Assembly (NCBI RefSeq): GCF_910592395.1
Contig: NC_088313.1
Coordinates: 7,320,501-7,384,500 of the forward strand
DNA from: Lineus longissimus
Taxonomy: Eukaryota > Nemertea > Pilidiophora > Heteronemertea > Lineidae
DNA length: 64,000 nt
Reading direction: 5' to 3'
Under the pieces are notes generated by a model, which made no database searches, was not told where the DNA came from, and saw only the letters and a list, made by a program, of their open reading frames with translations. Positions 20,936 through 30,903 of the stretch are shown piece by piece; position 1 is the first letter of the stretch, and every line of letters begins with the position of its first letter. The position numbers and the translations under genes are program-made.

Positions 20936-23161
20936 TTAAACCATTGGAAGTTTTTCGATCCTACGAACTTTGAAGATGTTGTTCACAACAGTCAACAGCG
21001 TTTGAGGAAACTGGAATGTGTCGGCTCCTTTGTAAAGTGGATTATGAATTGGTCCATGAAATACAGCATGTGGGTGGATATTATCCGAGTCTTTTTTTCT
21101 TGGCCATTTAAAAACGACTTGTCCATCAATTGTGCACTGAAAGAGAAACATGGATTTAAGCTCAATGGGGATTCTAAAAAGTCCTTATCATTAAAGTTGT
21201 TTATGCTTGACACTATTGCAAATCTTGGAAAATTTTAATCAACCTGTACTAACCTGATGCATGAACTCCATAGTTAACATTCCATCATCTCCTATAGCTT
21301 GCACTTGGCCGATATAGTATCGCTTGCCGTAGTCTACTGCATAGTATTGCCCAACGTTGACCGAGTCAAGCGCAATTTCCTGAAAAAGATACCAAGATGC
21401 GTATAAAAACTGAAAATAATAGAAGGAATGTTTTTAATTCTTGCAAAGCAATTGGTAACTTTTACTTATTGCTTAAAGACAGTCTCACCTTTTTAGCTCA
21501 CCTCTTAGCAGAGGTGAGCTTATCCCATACCGTGGCGTCCGTCGTCCGTCGTCGTCGTCCGTCGTCGTCGTCGTCCGTCGTCGTCGTCGTCCGTCGTCCG
21601 TTAGCAGGGCACGTTTCGTAACTGTTGGAGCTATTGAGTTGAAACTTGGTACACATGTACCCTTATGTAATGACACCTTGGAGACCAAGTTTCGGTCAGA
21701 TTCGTTTCATGGTTTGGCCACCAGGGGGCCAAACGTTAAAAGTGAAAATATGCAATATCTCCCTTAATAGTAGTCGGGAAATTTTGAAAAAAATATGGTA
21801 GGTACTTCTAGCAAAGGTGCACCATATATCCTCCGGGTTTTTGATTTGACCTCCTTTTCAAGGTCACAGAGGTCAAATGGTGTAAATTGGCCGTTAGGAT
21901 GTAACGATGGCACGTTTCTAAACTGCAATGACTATTGATACCAAATTTGGTACACATTTACCCCTTAGTCAGGTGATCTCAGGGACCGAAGTTTGGTCCA
22001 ATATGATTCACCACTTGACCACCAGGGGGCAAAATCCAAAAACCTTAAAAATGTGATTGTTCCTTAACTTCTTGCCCGATTGCCACCAATTTGATATCAT
22101 GGGTACATCTAACCACCATACAGTATATGTCACACAGGTTTTTAATTTGACCTTCTTGTCAAGGTCACAGAGGTCAAATGGCGTAAATTCGCCGTCAGGC
22201 CGTAACTATGGCGCGTTTCTTAACTGCAATGACTATTGATCACAAATTAAGGACACATGTACCCCTTGGTCTTGGTCTTGGTGATCTCAGGTACCGAAGT
22301 TTGGTGCGATCTGATTTGCCGTTTGGCCTCCAGGGAGGGGGCCAAATCTATAAATTCTTCAAAATGCCATTATTCCCAGTAATGACTTGCCCGATTGGCA
22401 CCAATTTTATATCATAGGTACATCTAATTCTAACACCCATTCAATGTGTCACCCGGGTCTTCTTTGATTTGACCTACTTTTCAAGGTCACAGAGGTCGAA
22501 TGTACTGTAAATTGGCCATTTTGGGGAAATTGTAATTGCTTGGACCTACATCAAACCTAACACTACATGACACAATACCATGCTCTTTATCCATCTTTCC
22601 TCCACATGAGGTGAGCACAATGGCCCTGGCCATTTCATTGTAAGCTGGTTCCTCTGATTTCTGCTGGGTTGGCACAGATGGGCCTGGCTGGTCTGTCGGC
22701 ACTGGGTTGTCTGGTCTTTCCTCGGTTGGTATGGATGTCTCGACTGTATGTGCTGGCTCTTTATTTTTAGCCACTCGCTTTTGACGCCCAGCTCGTACAA
22801 CAACTGATTAAAGAGTTAAAGAAATATGTTGCAAGAAACAGGATTATTCACTTCAGTCAATCAATAATTTTAAAAATTAGCCTGATCCTGAAATTGAATG
22901 TTTTATTCTTGCCATTATGTCAAATTGTTTTTAACAAAGGATACGCGTAGAAGATTTCCATTTCCTGTTCTTCATTTCGATTTTCTCCAATGGACCACAT
23001 ATCTCAGTGTTCTGGCAGTTTTTGTATGACCCCTGTAGGCAACGATCACAGTAGCATGACAAACGTCTGTGTTCCAAAACGTATGGCTCAATTGGGTTTA
23101 CAAAATGAATTTTCCTCGTCCCAGCTACTGTTACACCTTCTCTTTGTAATGGGTAAGGTGA
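20936..23161 (-). CDS. Gene B: uncharacterised split gene, Cys-rich module plus C-terminal small domain (5' end missing)
   Basis: Exons: 23161-22945 (acceptor CTTTAG, donor GC|GTATCC, phase 1), 22803 to about 22640, 21379-21254 (phase 0, 42 codons) and 21136-20936 (67 codons with stop). Exon 1 encodes GTRKIHFVNPIEPYVLEHRR then LSCYCDRCLQGSYKNCQN, a Cys-rich probable zinc module. Exon 2 is a basic then Pro/Glu-rich linker. Exons 3-4 encode a compact domain: GQYYAVDYGKRYYIGQV, GMLTMEFMHQ and VVFKWPRKKDSD. The same pattern closes gene A. Exon 2 is interrupted at its donor by an R1 repeat. No upstream exon was recognised before gene A's stop at 23385, so the protein lacks an N-terminus here. Function unknown; the layout resembles transposon-encoded proteins of invertebrates. 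Confidence 0.65.
21490..22639 (+). repeat. R1-family dispersed repeat, complete copy 2, inserted in gene B
   Basis: Nearly identical to 7307-8416 end to end (same hairpin start, a longer CGT-rich microsatellite at 21538-21603, same GGCCATTTCATT end). On the minus strand it separates the coding end of gene B exon 2 (...CCAGCTTAC) from a consensus donor (GGTGAGA, about 21487), so it landed within a few bases of the splice site. Confidence 0.9.
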
Positions 23162-23384
23162 CTAAAGTCAGGTCACAAATACAGGTTTCAATTTTAACTC
23201 GCCAAATTATTCAGTCTCAGAGACCTCACTTGACATGGATGCATGTGATCATTAGGCAAAAGTAGCTCTGTCAGGTAAGGTCTTCAACTGAAATTGAACA
23301 TTATTTGACGATTCAAAACTGAAACAGGTGGCCTAGAAACTGATTTCCAGTGTTGTATTCATTCAGTATGATTATGAACAATGT

Positions 23385-23791
23385 TCAGCAATACAGATCA
23401 ATGTATTGTTTGAAACATGATTTCAATTTAGTGTTGTCGTCCAGACTCAAGCTCCACAATCGTCCACTAGATGTTCCCGCTGCAAAGTTTGAAAAAAACA
23501 CATATTTTGCCTCAACATCGTCTATGTCAGGTGATGATGGAAATTTGTAGGAATTGTCCTTGAGTCCACATTTTTCCATGAAGTTAACAGTTGCCAAGTT
23601 CTGATCCTTTATTTCCACAACCTGTCCCACATAATAGTTATGTCCTTTCTGCCCGTCATCATAATAGACCGCAACCCATTCTCCCTGGTTCGTGAATTTA
23701 CTCTCGAAGTCGTATCGCATCACCTTCGCATCAACGGACTCTCCTTCAGGATCAGACCCGGATTCCGATTCTTGGAACTCAGAGGACTCAT
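23385..23791 (-). CDS. Gene A, last exon: C-terminal small domain
   Basis: An acceptor ATTTTCAG precedes 23791, and the exon is read in phase 1 to a stop at 23385. After an acidic Ser/Asp stretch comes GEWVAVYYDDGQKGHNYYVG, QVVEIK, VNFMEKCG and YKFPSSPDIDDVE...YVFF. This follows the same order (YY.GQV, .FM, KWP/KFP..D) as gene B exons 3-4. I infer a small beta-barrel-like module, which is not verified. Confidence 0.65.
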
Positions 23792-23860
23792 CTGAAAATG
23801 TAATTATGCTAACATCATATTTCGAAACAGCTCTGCAACCTAATTCATGTATCGCATCAC

Positions 23861-23914
23861 CTTCGCATCTTGACTCTCCTTCAGAATCGGACACGGATTC
23901 CGATTCTTGGAACT
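23861..23914 (-). CDS. Gene A, duplicated 54-base mini-exon (probably optional)
   Basis: It is bounded by CATTTTCAG (acceptor) and GCGAAG|GTGATG (donor), in phase 1 at both ends, so it can be included or skipped without changing frame. It encodes an acidic peptide (FQESESVSDSEGESRC). Exon, intron edge and the flanking AGAGCTGTTTCGAAATATGA are a tandem copy of the start of the last exon (~140-base duplication). Confidence 0.5.
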
Positions 23915-24124
23915 CTGAAAATGCAAAAATATCATATTTCGAAACAGCTCTGCAACCTTATTCATATTGTCAGTCTGATCCGAGAAGTACTATGAAAAAA
24001 GATAGCTAAGTGATAAAAAGTAAGTTTCTCAATTACAATAAAAGATAACATGTATTGAGTATCTGATATGGATCAAAGGTAAGCATTTACAGTAACATAC
24101 AATCACTTCAGGATTTGAAATTAC

Positions 24125-24355
24125 CTTCACTTTCACTTTCAGAATCGGATCCGCCAGAAATCCAAGTGTCTTCAAGTTCAACCAAGACATCCATTGGCTC
24201 TACCCTCCCAGTCTCACCATCCATGTCATCATCAGGCATTTCAACCTTTGGCACATCAGTAGGGTGGACAGGCATTTCAACCATTGGCACATCAGTAGGG
24301 CGGACAGGCATTTCAACCACTGGCACATCAGTAGGGCGGACAGTGTCACCATGTT
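24125..24355 (-). CDS. Gene A exon with three 12-residue repeats
   Basis: Acceptor CTTCCAG before 24355 and donor GAAG|GTAATT after 24125; 231 bases, phase 1 in and out. It encodes three consecutive copies of RPTDVPxVEMPV and an acidic end (WISGGSDSESESE). It joins in frame to the exons on both sides. Confidence 0.65.
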
Positions 24356-24625
24356 CTGGAAGATGAATGGAGGGAACAATTTACATTTAAAATAGGTGAG
24401 ATAATATTTACATATTAAAATTCATGAAAATGTCTTGCCTTTTTTTTGGTAAATGGCACTTCAACGTGAATTACACTTGGACATGTCGGACGTAGAATCA
24501 CATAGTAGTCATTGTTCTTTACTATTAAAAATATCACTATGAAGGTATACAGCAGGTAATCTGAAATTGACATATTTACTTATTAGTATCTCATTCATAC
24601 CATTACCAATAGTACATGTATTTAC

Positions 24626-25394
24626 CTGTTTGCACGTTCAGTTGAGAAAGGAAGGACTTCAGGTTGGTGGCCACTGCTTCCCATGGTAGTTTCGATGACT
24701 TCAGCAGCTTGTCTTTGGAACTCAGCACACCTTTCTGGTACTGAATCTCATCATTTAACACTTTCTTCTTCAATGTTGCTGAACGATGATGCCGCTCTAA
24801 GAGTTTGTCAACGTCTCTAGCAGTAAGACATGGCCCTCCGTTTGACTTAACAGTAGCTGCAAGTTTTGCCTTTCGCTGCATGGCTTTGATGCGGTTTTCC
24901 TCCAGCTTTCGGTTGGCCTCCTCCACTCGTTCACGTTTCTGCCTCCTTACTTCCTTTTCATTGCTCCTATGGCTGTCCCTCAAACCTTGTGCTTTCTTTG
25001 CTGACAGGCTAAGACTCTGACTCTGTTCTGCTTTTGACTTTTTGTCCAACCATGTGGTAACAGGTTTGTTCCTCTTCATCATATTAATGAAGCTGCGATG
25101 GTGGAGTGAAGCATGTCTCTTTGTGAACATGGTGAAATCTAGGTCCGCTAAATTTGCCTCTCCTGTCAAATTGGTAAGTTGACAATGTCTCATTTTGCGT
25201 CTCAATTCTTCGTCCTGAACATCATGATGTACTCCTCCGGGGAGAAAGTCAGCTAGCTGACGGTCAGTAACTTTGACAAAACCTGCAAATAGTTTCTCAA
25301 GTGTTTCCTTGACCAACTGCTTGTCTTTCAGTGTCACATCATGCAGACTTCTCATCTGGTCACACTCACCCATGGAAAAACCTGGAATCACCGA
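24626..25394 (-). CDS. Gene A exon: basic, Lys/Arg-rich middle region
   Basis: Acceptor CCTGTGCAG before 25394 and donor AAACAG|GTAAAT after 24626; 769 bases, ending in phase 1. The start (VIPGFSMGECDQMRSLHDVT) continues directly from the transposase-like exon. A helical, highly charged stretch (KEVRRQKRERVEEANRKLEE) lies mid-exon. The tail SKLPWEAVATNLKSFLSQLN precedes the donor. Confidence 0.7.
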
Positions 25395-25405
25395 CTGCAC
25401 AGGTT

Positions 25406-26160
25406 ACAGGAAAATTCGTCCCCGGATAATTCGTCCCCAAGGAAAATTCGTCCCTGGAAAATTCGTCCCCGAGGATAATTCGTCCCCGAGGATAGTTCGT
25501 CCCCGGAAAATTTGTCCCCGAGGATAATTCGTCCCCAGAAAATTTTACAAAGTTGAAAGTTTCTGACTTTACTTTCCAAGACTCTTAAGTCTTGTCGAAT
25601 GGACTGTAGTAATAGCTACTACTTTCGATTTTTCTCATTCGGTGTAACATCTCTCTTTACTACCCTACTAGCTAGTTACCTACCCCACTATTTTCATAGG
25701 TAGAGGTAGGCAGGCGAAATATTTTATTGAAGAATTTAGAGTTTTTCTTTCATTCTGACCAGTAAAAATACTTATTTGTAAAAAAATAAATTATTTTGCC
25801 TGCCTACCTCTACCTACTATGAAAAGAGTAGAGTAGGTAACTAGCTAGTAGGGTAGTAACTAGAGATATAACACTGAATGTGAAAAGTCGAAAGTAGTGA
25901 GAAGTAGTTACTACTAGAAAGTAATGTCAAAAACTTTCAACTTTTGTTAAATTTTCCGGGTACGTTTTATCCTCGGGCAAGAATTTCCCAGGAATGAATT
26001 ATCCTAGGGGACATATTTTCCGGGGACAAATATTCTGGGGACGAAATTTTCCTCAGGGACGAATTTTCCAGGGACGAATTATCCGGGGACAAATTTTCCA
26101 GGGACGAATTATCCTCGGGGACGAATTTTCCGGGGACAAATTTTCCTAGAGCCGACTCAC
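25406..26160. mobile_element. Foldback element with minisatellite arms, filling a gene A intron
   Basis: The two arms (about 25406-25740 and 25800-26160) are reverse complements. The outer ~150 bases of each are variants of AATTCGTCCCCGAGGATAATTCGTCC-type units, about 14 bases per half-unit. The inner part includes CTACTAGCTAGTTACCTAC and TAGGTAGAGGTAGGCAGGC, inverted near 25800-25850. The centre is near 25770. It occupies nearly the whole 781-base intron between 25394 and 26176. Confidence 0.85.
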
Positions 26161-26175
26161 AGTACCATTACCTAC

Positions 26176-28555
26176 CAGAGGTGACGCATCTTCTGAATAC
26201 TCGACAAACTTCTCACGCATGGGCACGAAGTATTTGTGGAGGTCCAAATATTCCACTTTGCTTGTGATTAATTTCCAGTAGGGTCCCGTCACAGCATAGT
26301 ATAGTTTTCCAACAGCAGTGAGTAGGCAATCAAGTGTGTCACAGTTACAGTCAGCGAGGACACTACGCAGTTTGAGATTTGGGTTCTGACGGTAATTTGT
26401 AAAAAAATCTGCGATACTGCCTCTGTGATGGTGTAGTGCACTTGCACCTTCAAAGAAATTGTTGAACCTATTGCTTCGATAGCTACCGATCGTAGATTCA
26501 ATCTCCTTCATTCCACAATATGCCTCCCAAGCATCCCTACAGCCATTCTTGGCATCCCCTCTGGGACCCAGTACATCACAACCAGTTCGTATTAAACGAG
26601 AAACAGATGTCTCTCCAGCGCTGGCAAACGACTTGAATGCTGCTTCCTTATCACGACCTAATTGACCAAGAGATTTCTCCTGCACCTTCAGTGTCTTTTC
26701 TGCTTCTGAACTGAGGCCCAACAGGAAGTGTGCGCTGCAGTAGATAAACTGAAGTTTGGGTGAATCATCCCCAAGTACTTCAGTGCGCTTTGCATCAAAA
26801 GCTTTATTGAAACTTTTCATCACACTTGCACGGTCGGACATAAGGCCAACAAGCTTCTTAAGAATATCTTTGAACACAACATCCTTTTCCTTGGCAGAAT
26901 CTGACTCTGAGTAAATATCAGCGAGCTCCTGTGAAATGTTAGTCGCAACATCTACCAAAGTATCTGTGTTCTCTGTAGCGACCATGTTATACCCAAAACT
27001 CATGACATTTCCTGTTGATAGGGTTGCCTCATTGCCAAGGTAGCTCCGATGGTCCCTAGTAGTGCCGTCTGAGTGCAAGTCAAAACCATCTGACTCAAGT
27101 ATAGAGTCTGCCAAGTGAATGTTGCAAACAACATTCCCCTGGTCTGCATATCGGAGGTTTGATCTCGTGCTTGGTAACTGCTTATCCATCAACTTGACTC
27201 CAAATAAACTCTCTGAGACGCACTTAATGGTTTCAGAACACCTATTGGCTGGCACTCCTACTTCTCCAATCAACCGTATAACACATTTCACCATGTCATC
27301 ACTATATCGCGAGGATCCTTCCTGCTTGGTTTTCAACTGGAAACCTTCCCTCAAACTTCAACTTCAATAGCATATTGATCACATTCATGTCTTAAATTGG
27401 AAATGGTCTCATTGAGTTTCTGCCGTTTTTGCCTCAAGTCAATTATGTCCTTCCTCTGATTTGATATCCGAGTTTGTAAATTTTTGACAGTTCTTTTTAG
27501 TGCTGTAATTTCCTCAGAAACCTTATCACCATTGCTTCTTTGATAGAAGGCTTCGTATTTTAGAAACTGGGCCTCCTTCCTTTTAAGTCGCTTGTATAAC
27601 GGAGCAGTTTTAGCATCTGTCAATTGTGTTCGACAAGTTGATAGTCTGTTTTGGGTTGACAAAAGTTCTAATCTACACTCATCTGATTAGGCCTCACACC
27701 TTTCTAGCCTTAGCTCAATGTCTTTTTTGTTCACCATCTCATCCCTCAACACATGCAATCTAAATTTGAGTTCATCAGTTTCCTTCTGCTTTTCCTCCAA
27801 TTGTCCTTCGGCTTTCCTTAGTGCTGACCCCAATGATGTCTTCGGACTTGTGATCCCACTCCCTGCTTCACATGGTTCATCTCCTATCACTGCATTTGGA
27901 TAAACATCATCAAGGTTAACAGTAACACTGATGTCTTCTTCTTTTTCAGGTGCTTGTTCATCTTCGGCGGGGAGATCATCTGTACCAGGGATACTGCCAT
28001 TACCATTGCCAGCCGATGGTAAACCAAAAATCTGTTCACAACACTGCAAGAATTTGTCTCGACATGCCTCCGATTTATTCCTCGATTTTATGAGCCGAGA
28101 GTATTGAGCGAGCACACTGTCAATGGTTTTGTAGGCCTTTTTTAGAGAACAAGTGCCCTGCACCCTGAAACAACCCAGCCATTCAATAGTCTTATTCCTA
28201 CAGATGCCTTCAGCAACTCGAAATCTTTCAAGTTTCACAACAAGTTCATTGGTGACACCAAAACCAGTACTAAACAAACCAAGTTCAGCAATACTTTTCT
28301 CTAGTTCACTCGGGTCACCTAGTAGGTCACTGTACTTCAAACCAATTCCCAAGTGTTCTAATGGGGTATCGTTGATTGCAGGCCTACTTAGAATTTCATT
28401 CAAATCCTCGACATCAAGATCCAGTCGACTAATTTCACGTATACATCTGTCAAAACTACTCCGAAATTTAACACAACCAAATCCAATCAATGGGAACATA
28501 CGTTCCAAGAGTTCCTCCACGAAATGCCAGCGCCATACTATTGTATTGCCATAGT
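26176..28555 (-). pseudogene. Gene A main exon: N-terminal region, coiled coil and RNase H-like transposase core; two lesions
   Basis: The frame is open from about 28555; the first ATG is 28499 (MFPLIGFGC). An N-terminal ~270 aa of unknown fold leads into a long coiled coil (27800-27380). It is broken by an in-frame TAA at 27687-27689. A frameshift at about 27355 leads to the core (27354-26176). There, FDLHSDGTTRDHRSYLG, LVGLMSDRASVMKSF, FIYCSAHFLLGLS, GCRDAWEAYCGMKEIES and SNRFNNFFEGA are seen. The D...D spacing and the C-x-x-H after the second D resemble RNase H-fold transposases such as hAT, but the sequence is not recognisably hAT. The exon ends at the donor CTCTG|GTAGGT. The family seems widespread in invertebrates but unnamed to me. 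A retroelement LTR abuts its 5' end. Confidence 0.65.
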
Positions 28556-28558
28556 ATT

Positions 28559-30903
28559 GTTATGCTCCTTTGTTGTATGTATATATGTTTTTTATATGAC
28601 CAGGAGTTCAACTGTGTACTAGCCGTGTGAGAGCTGTGTGTTGACAATAATATTATACGTGTGTTTATCTCCGGAGTTTGTGTTTCGTCTCTTACCCATA
28701 CTGGCGTGGTGGCAGCTTTCATTCGAACCGGAATATCGCCTCTAACGTTAATAAAGGAGCGGAAAAGGAAAACGTCCTACACAAACCCAAGGAAGGAAAA
28801 AACAGTACGTATAAACTTTTGAACAATGCAACGTGCACCGAAACAATGGTGCCTCTCAAAGACTGAGACAATAAACTCCTTTGAGAACTGGCGTCAAAAC
28901 CTCCTATACACCCTTTCCCTAGACAGAAACTTTGCTCCATTTCTGGCCGATGGAGTCACCTGGGGAAAGAAAACTCGAGCCGCGCCCCTGCGAGGATTCG
29001 AGGATGATCCGAACACCGTACCCGAAGCCAAACGCCTCACAGGGCAACAAAAAGTAAATTATCTCGAACTGATGCTAGGACAAATTGCCAATTATTGCCC
29101 CATCATATCACGTAATACGATAGTTAAGAACTCTGTATCAATAGACAGTATTTGGCAAACCATCAGGCTTCACTTCGGTTTTCAAACAACCGGAGCACAT
29201 TTTATTGACTTCTCGGACATTCACCTTGAACCAGACGAACGCCCAGAGGATTTGTACCAACGCCTCATGGCATTCACGGAGGATAACCTGCTGAAGGCAA
29301 ACGGCCTTTCACATCACGATGAACAACTCGGAGACGACGAAGAACTGTCGCCATCTCTGGAAAACGTCATCACTCTCACGTGGCTCCGTCTCATTCACGT
29401 TGACCTTCCTAAACTGGTAAAGCAACGGTACGGAACCGAGCTCCGTACACGAACACTAGCATCCATCAAGCCGGAGATATCGCAAGCTCTCGCATCTCTG
29501 CTTGATGAAATTCACACCAATGAAGGAGCCAAGGTCATGCGCGCCGCAGCCTACCAACACTCAAGAACGAAACCCGTTTCCAAGCGATCAGGATTCAAAA
29601 CAACACGACGTGAAAAGCAGTGTCCTTTGTGCAAGGAAGCGAACCGCCCAGGTCAGAGTCATTTTCTCAGTGAATGTGTGTACCTGCCCGACTCTGATCG
29701 CAAATTCATGCTCAAATCTCGCCAAATAACCGGTATACATGACAATGGTTCAGAAAGTGACAGTGACAGTGACAATATCGAAATCAATCACACTGCCGCT
29801 GAAAGTCGAATCCCAGCAGTAAGCCGTGTTCAAGTTCGTCAATCTCCATACATTGACACGTTTGTCTTTCATCATGCGACACGCATCGTCGTCGACAGTG
29901 GAGCTACAGGCAACATGATTAGACTCTCAACAGCCAAACGCCTTGGCGCGGACATTCGTAAAAGTTCTCAGTCGGCTCATCAAGCCGATGGTTCCTCACC
30001 TTTAACAATTGCAGGTGAGACAACGCTGACTTTTGTGCGTGATAAACACGAACTATATTTTGAAGGACTAGTTGTTGAGAACCTTGATGTAGAAGTGCTC
30101 GCGGGAACTCCTTTCATGGAATACAATTATATAACAATCCTTCCCGCAAAACATGAAGTCATACTCAGTGACGGTACCACGTTCGTTTATGGCTCTCTAA
30201 GTAGGTCATCTAGTCGACACGCAGTACGCCTAGCCCAAATTATCCGCGCGCCACCCACAACAACCACCGTTTGGCCTGGTGAATTCATGGAAGTTGACAT
30301 CCCAGAAAGCATTCCTAAAGATTCTGAATACGCACTTGAACCCCACGGACAGGCAACCGATTTACAAGGGGAGATTTGGCCGCCCCCTCGCATCATAACT
30401 AGCGTCGCCGGAAAGATTCGCATTCCAAACCTAACCGCAGAACCACAAGTGGTCAAGCGTAACGAACACTTTTGTCAAATCCGCCCCGTAATTGTCCCGG
30501 AAGTCGACCCAAAATATCACAATCTCAAGACTAACCAACCACAACCTGTACAAACTGAAAAACACAGTGCTAGTGTACAGCTTGACCCAGACAACATACT
30601 CTCCTCAGACATCAGGTCAAAATTCCGCGCCGCCTTAGACGAGTATGACGATGTTTTCAACCCCATGTTTACTGGCTATAACGGCGCCTCTGGCCCATTC
30701 GAAGCCAAGGTAAACATGGGTCCTGTCCAACCTCCCCAGCGCAAAGGCAGACTTCCTCAGTATTCCCGCGATTGGCTCACCGAACTCCAAAATAAATTCG
30801 ACGAACTGGAAAAACGGGGTATTTAAACGACCAGAGGACATTGGTGTTTCCGTAGAATACTTGAACCCATCCTTCCTTGTGAAGAAATCTAACGGTACAT
30901 TTT
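28559..30903 (+). mobile_element. Ty3/Gypsy-type retrotransposon, 5' part only
   Basis: A possible short 5' LTR (about 28559-28698, TGTTATG...CCCA) is followed by a leader and a gag-protease ORF. The reading enters the start of reverse transcriptase (NPSFLVKKSNGT in a shifted frame, about 30855-30895) and then ends abruptly near 30903. No 3' LTR was found. The LTR call is tentative because there is no second copy to compare. Confidence 0.75.
28826..30826 (+). CDS. Retrotransposon Gag-protease polyprotein (truncated Pol)
   Basis: A 666-codon ORF from ATG 28826. The Gag part (residues ~1-250) has IRLHFGFQTTGAHFIDF and DERPEDLYQRLMAF. A Cys/His knuckle-like motif CPLCKEANRPGQSHFLSECV lies at about 265-285. 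The aspartic protease signature VVDSGATGNMI is at about 355. The C-terminal ~60 residues form the linker before reverse transcriptase. The frame closes at 30826 and the next frame continues the start of reverse transcriptase, so one frameshift precedes the truncation. It assembles particles and matures polyprotein in intact relatives; this copy cannot reverse-transcribe. Confidence 0.85.
   Translation: MQRAPKQWCLSKTETINSFENWRQNLLYTLSLDRNFAPFLADGVTWGKKTRAAPLRGFEDDPNTVPEAKRLTGQQKVNYLELMLGQIANYCPIISRNTIVKNSVSIDSIWQTIRLHFGFQTTGAHFIDFSDIHLEPDERPEDLYQRLMAFTEDNLLKANGLSHHDEQLGDDEELSPSLENVITLTWLRLIHVDLPKLVKQRYGTELRTRTLASIKPEISQALASLLDEIHTNEGAKVMRAAAYQHSRTKPVSKRSGFKTTRREKQCPLCKEANRPGQSHFLSECVYLPDSDRKFMLKSRQITGIHDNGSESDSDSDNIEINHTAAESRIPAVSRVQVRQSPYIDTFVFHHATRIVVDSGATGNMIRLSTAKRLGADIRKSSQSAHQADGSSPLTIAGETTLTFVRDKHELYFEGLVVENLDVEVLAGTPFMEYNYITILPAKHEVILSDGTTFVYGSLSRSSSRHAVRLAQIIRAPPTTTTVWPGEFMEVDIPESIPKDSEYALEPHGQATDLQGEIWPPPRIITSVAGKIRIPNLTAEPQVVKRNEHFCQIRPVIVPEVDPKYHNLKTNQPQPVQTEKHSASVQLDPDNILSSDIRSKFRAALDEYDDVFNPMFTGYNGASGPFEAKVNMGPVQPPQRKGRLPQYSRDWLTELQNKFDELEKRGI

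Noticed and set aside
20891-21238. 115-aa open frame on the plus strand
   Set aside because: It is the antisense of gene B's last exon (21136-20936), which has a proper acceptor, in-frame joining to the previous exon and a recognisable domain pattern; the plus-strand reading has none.
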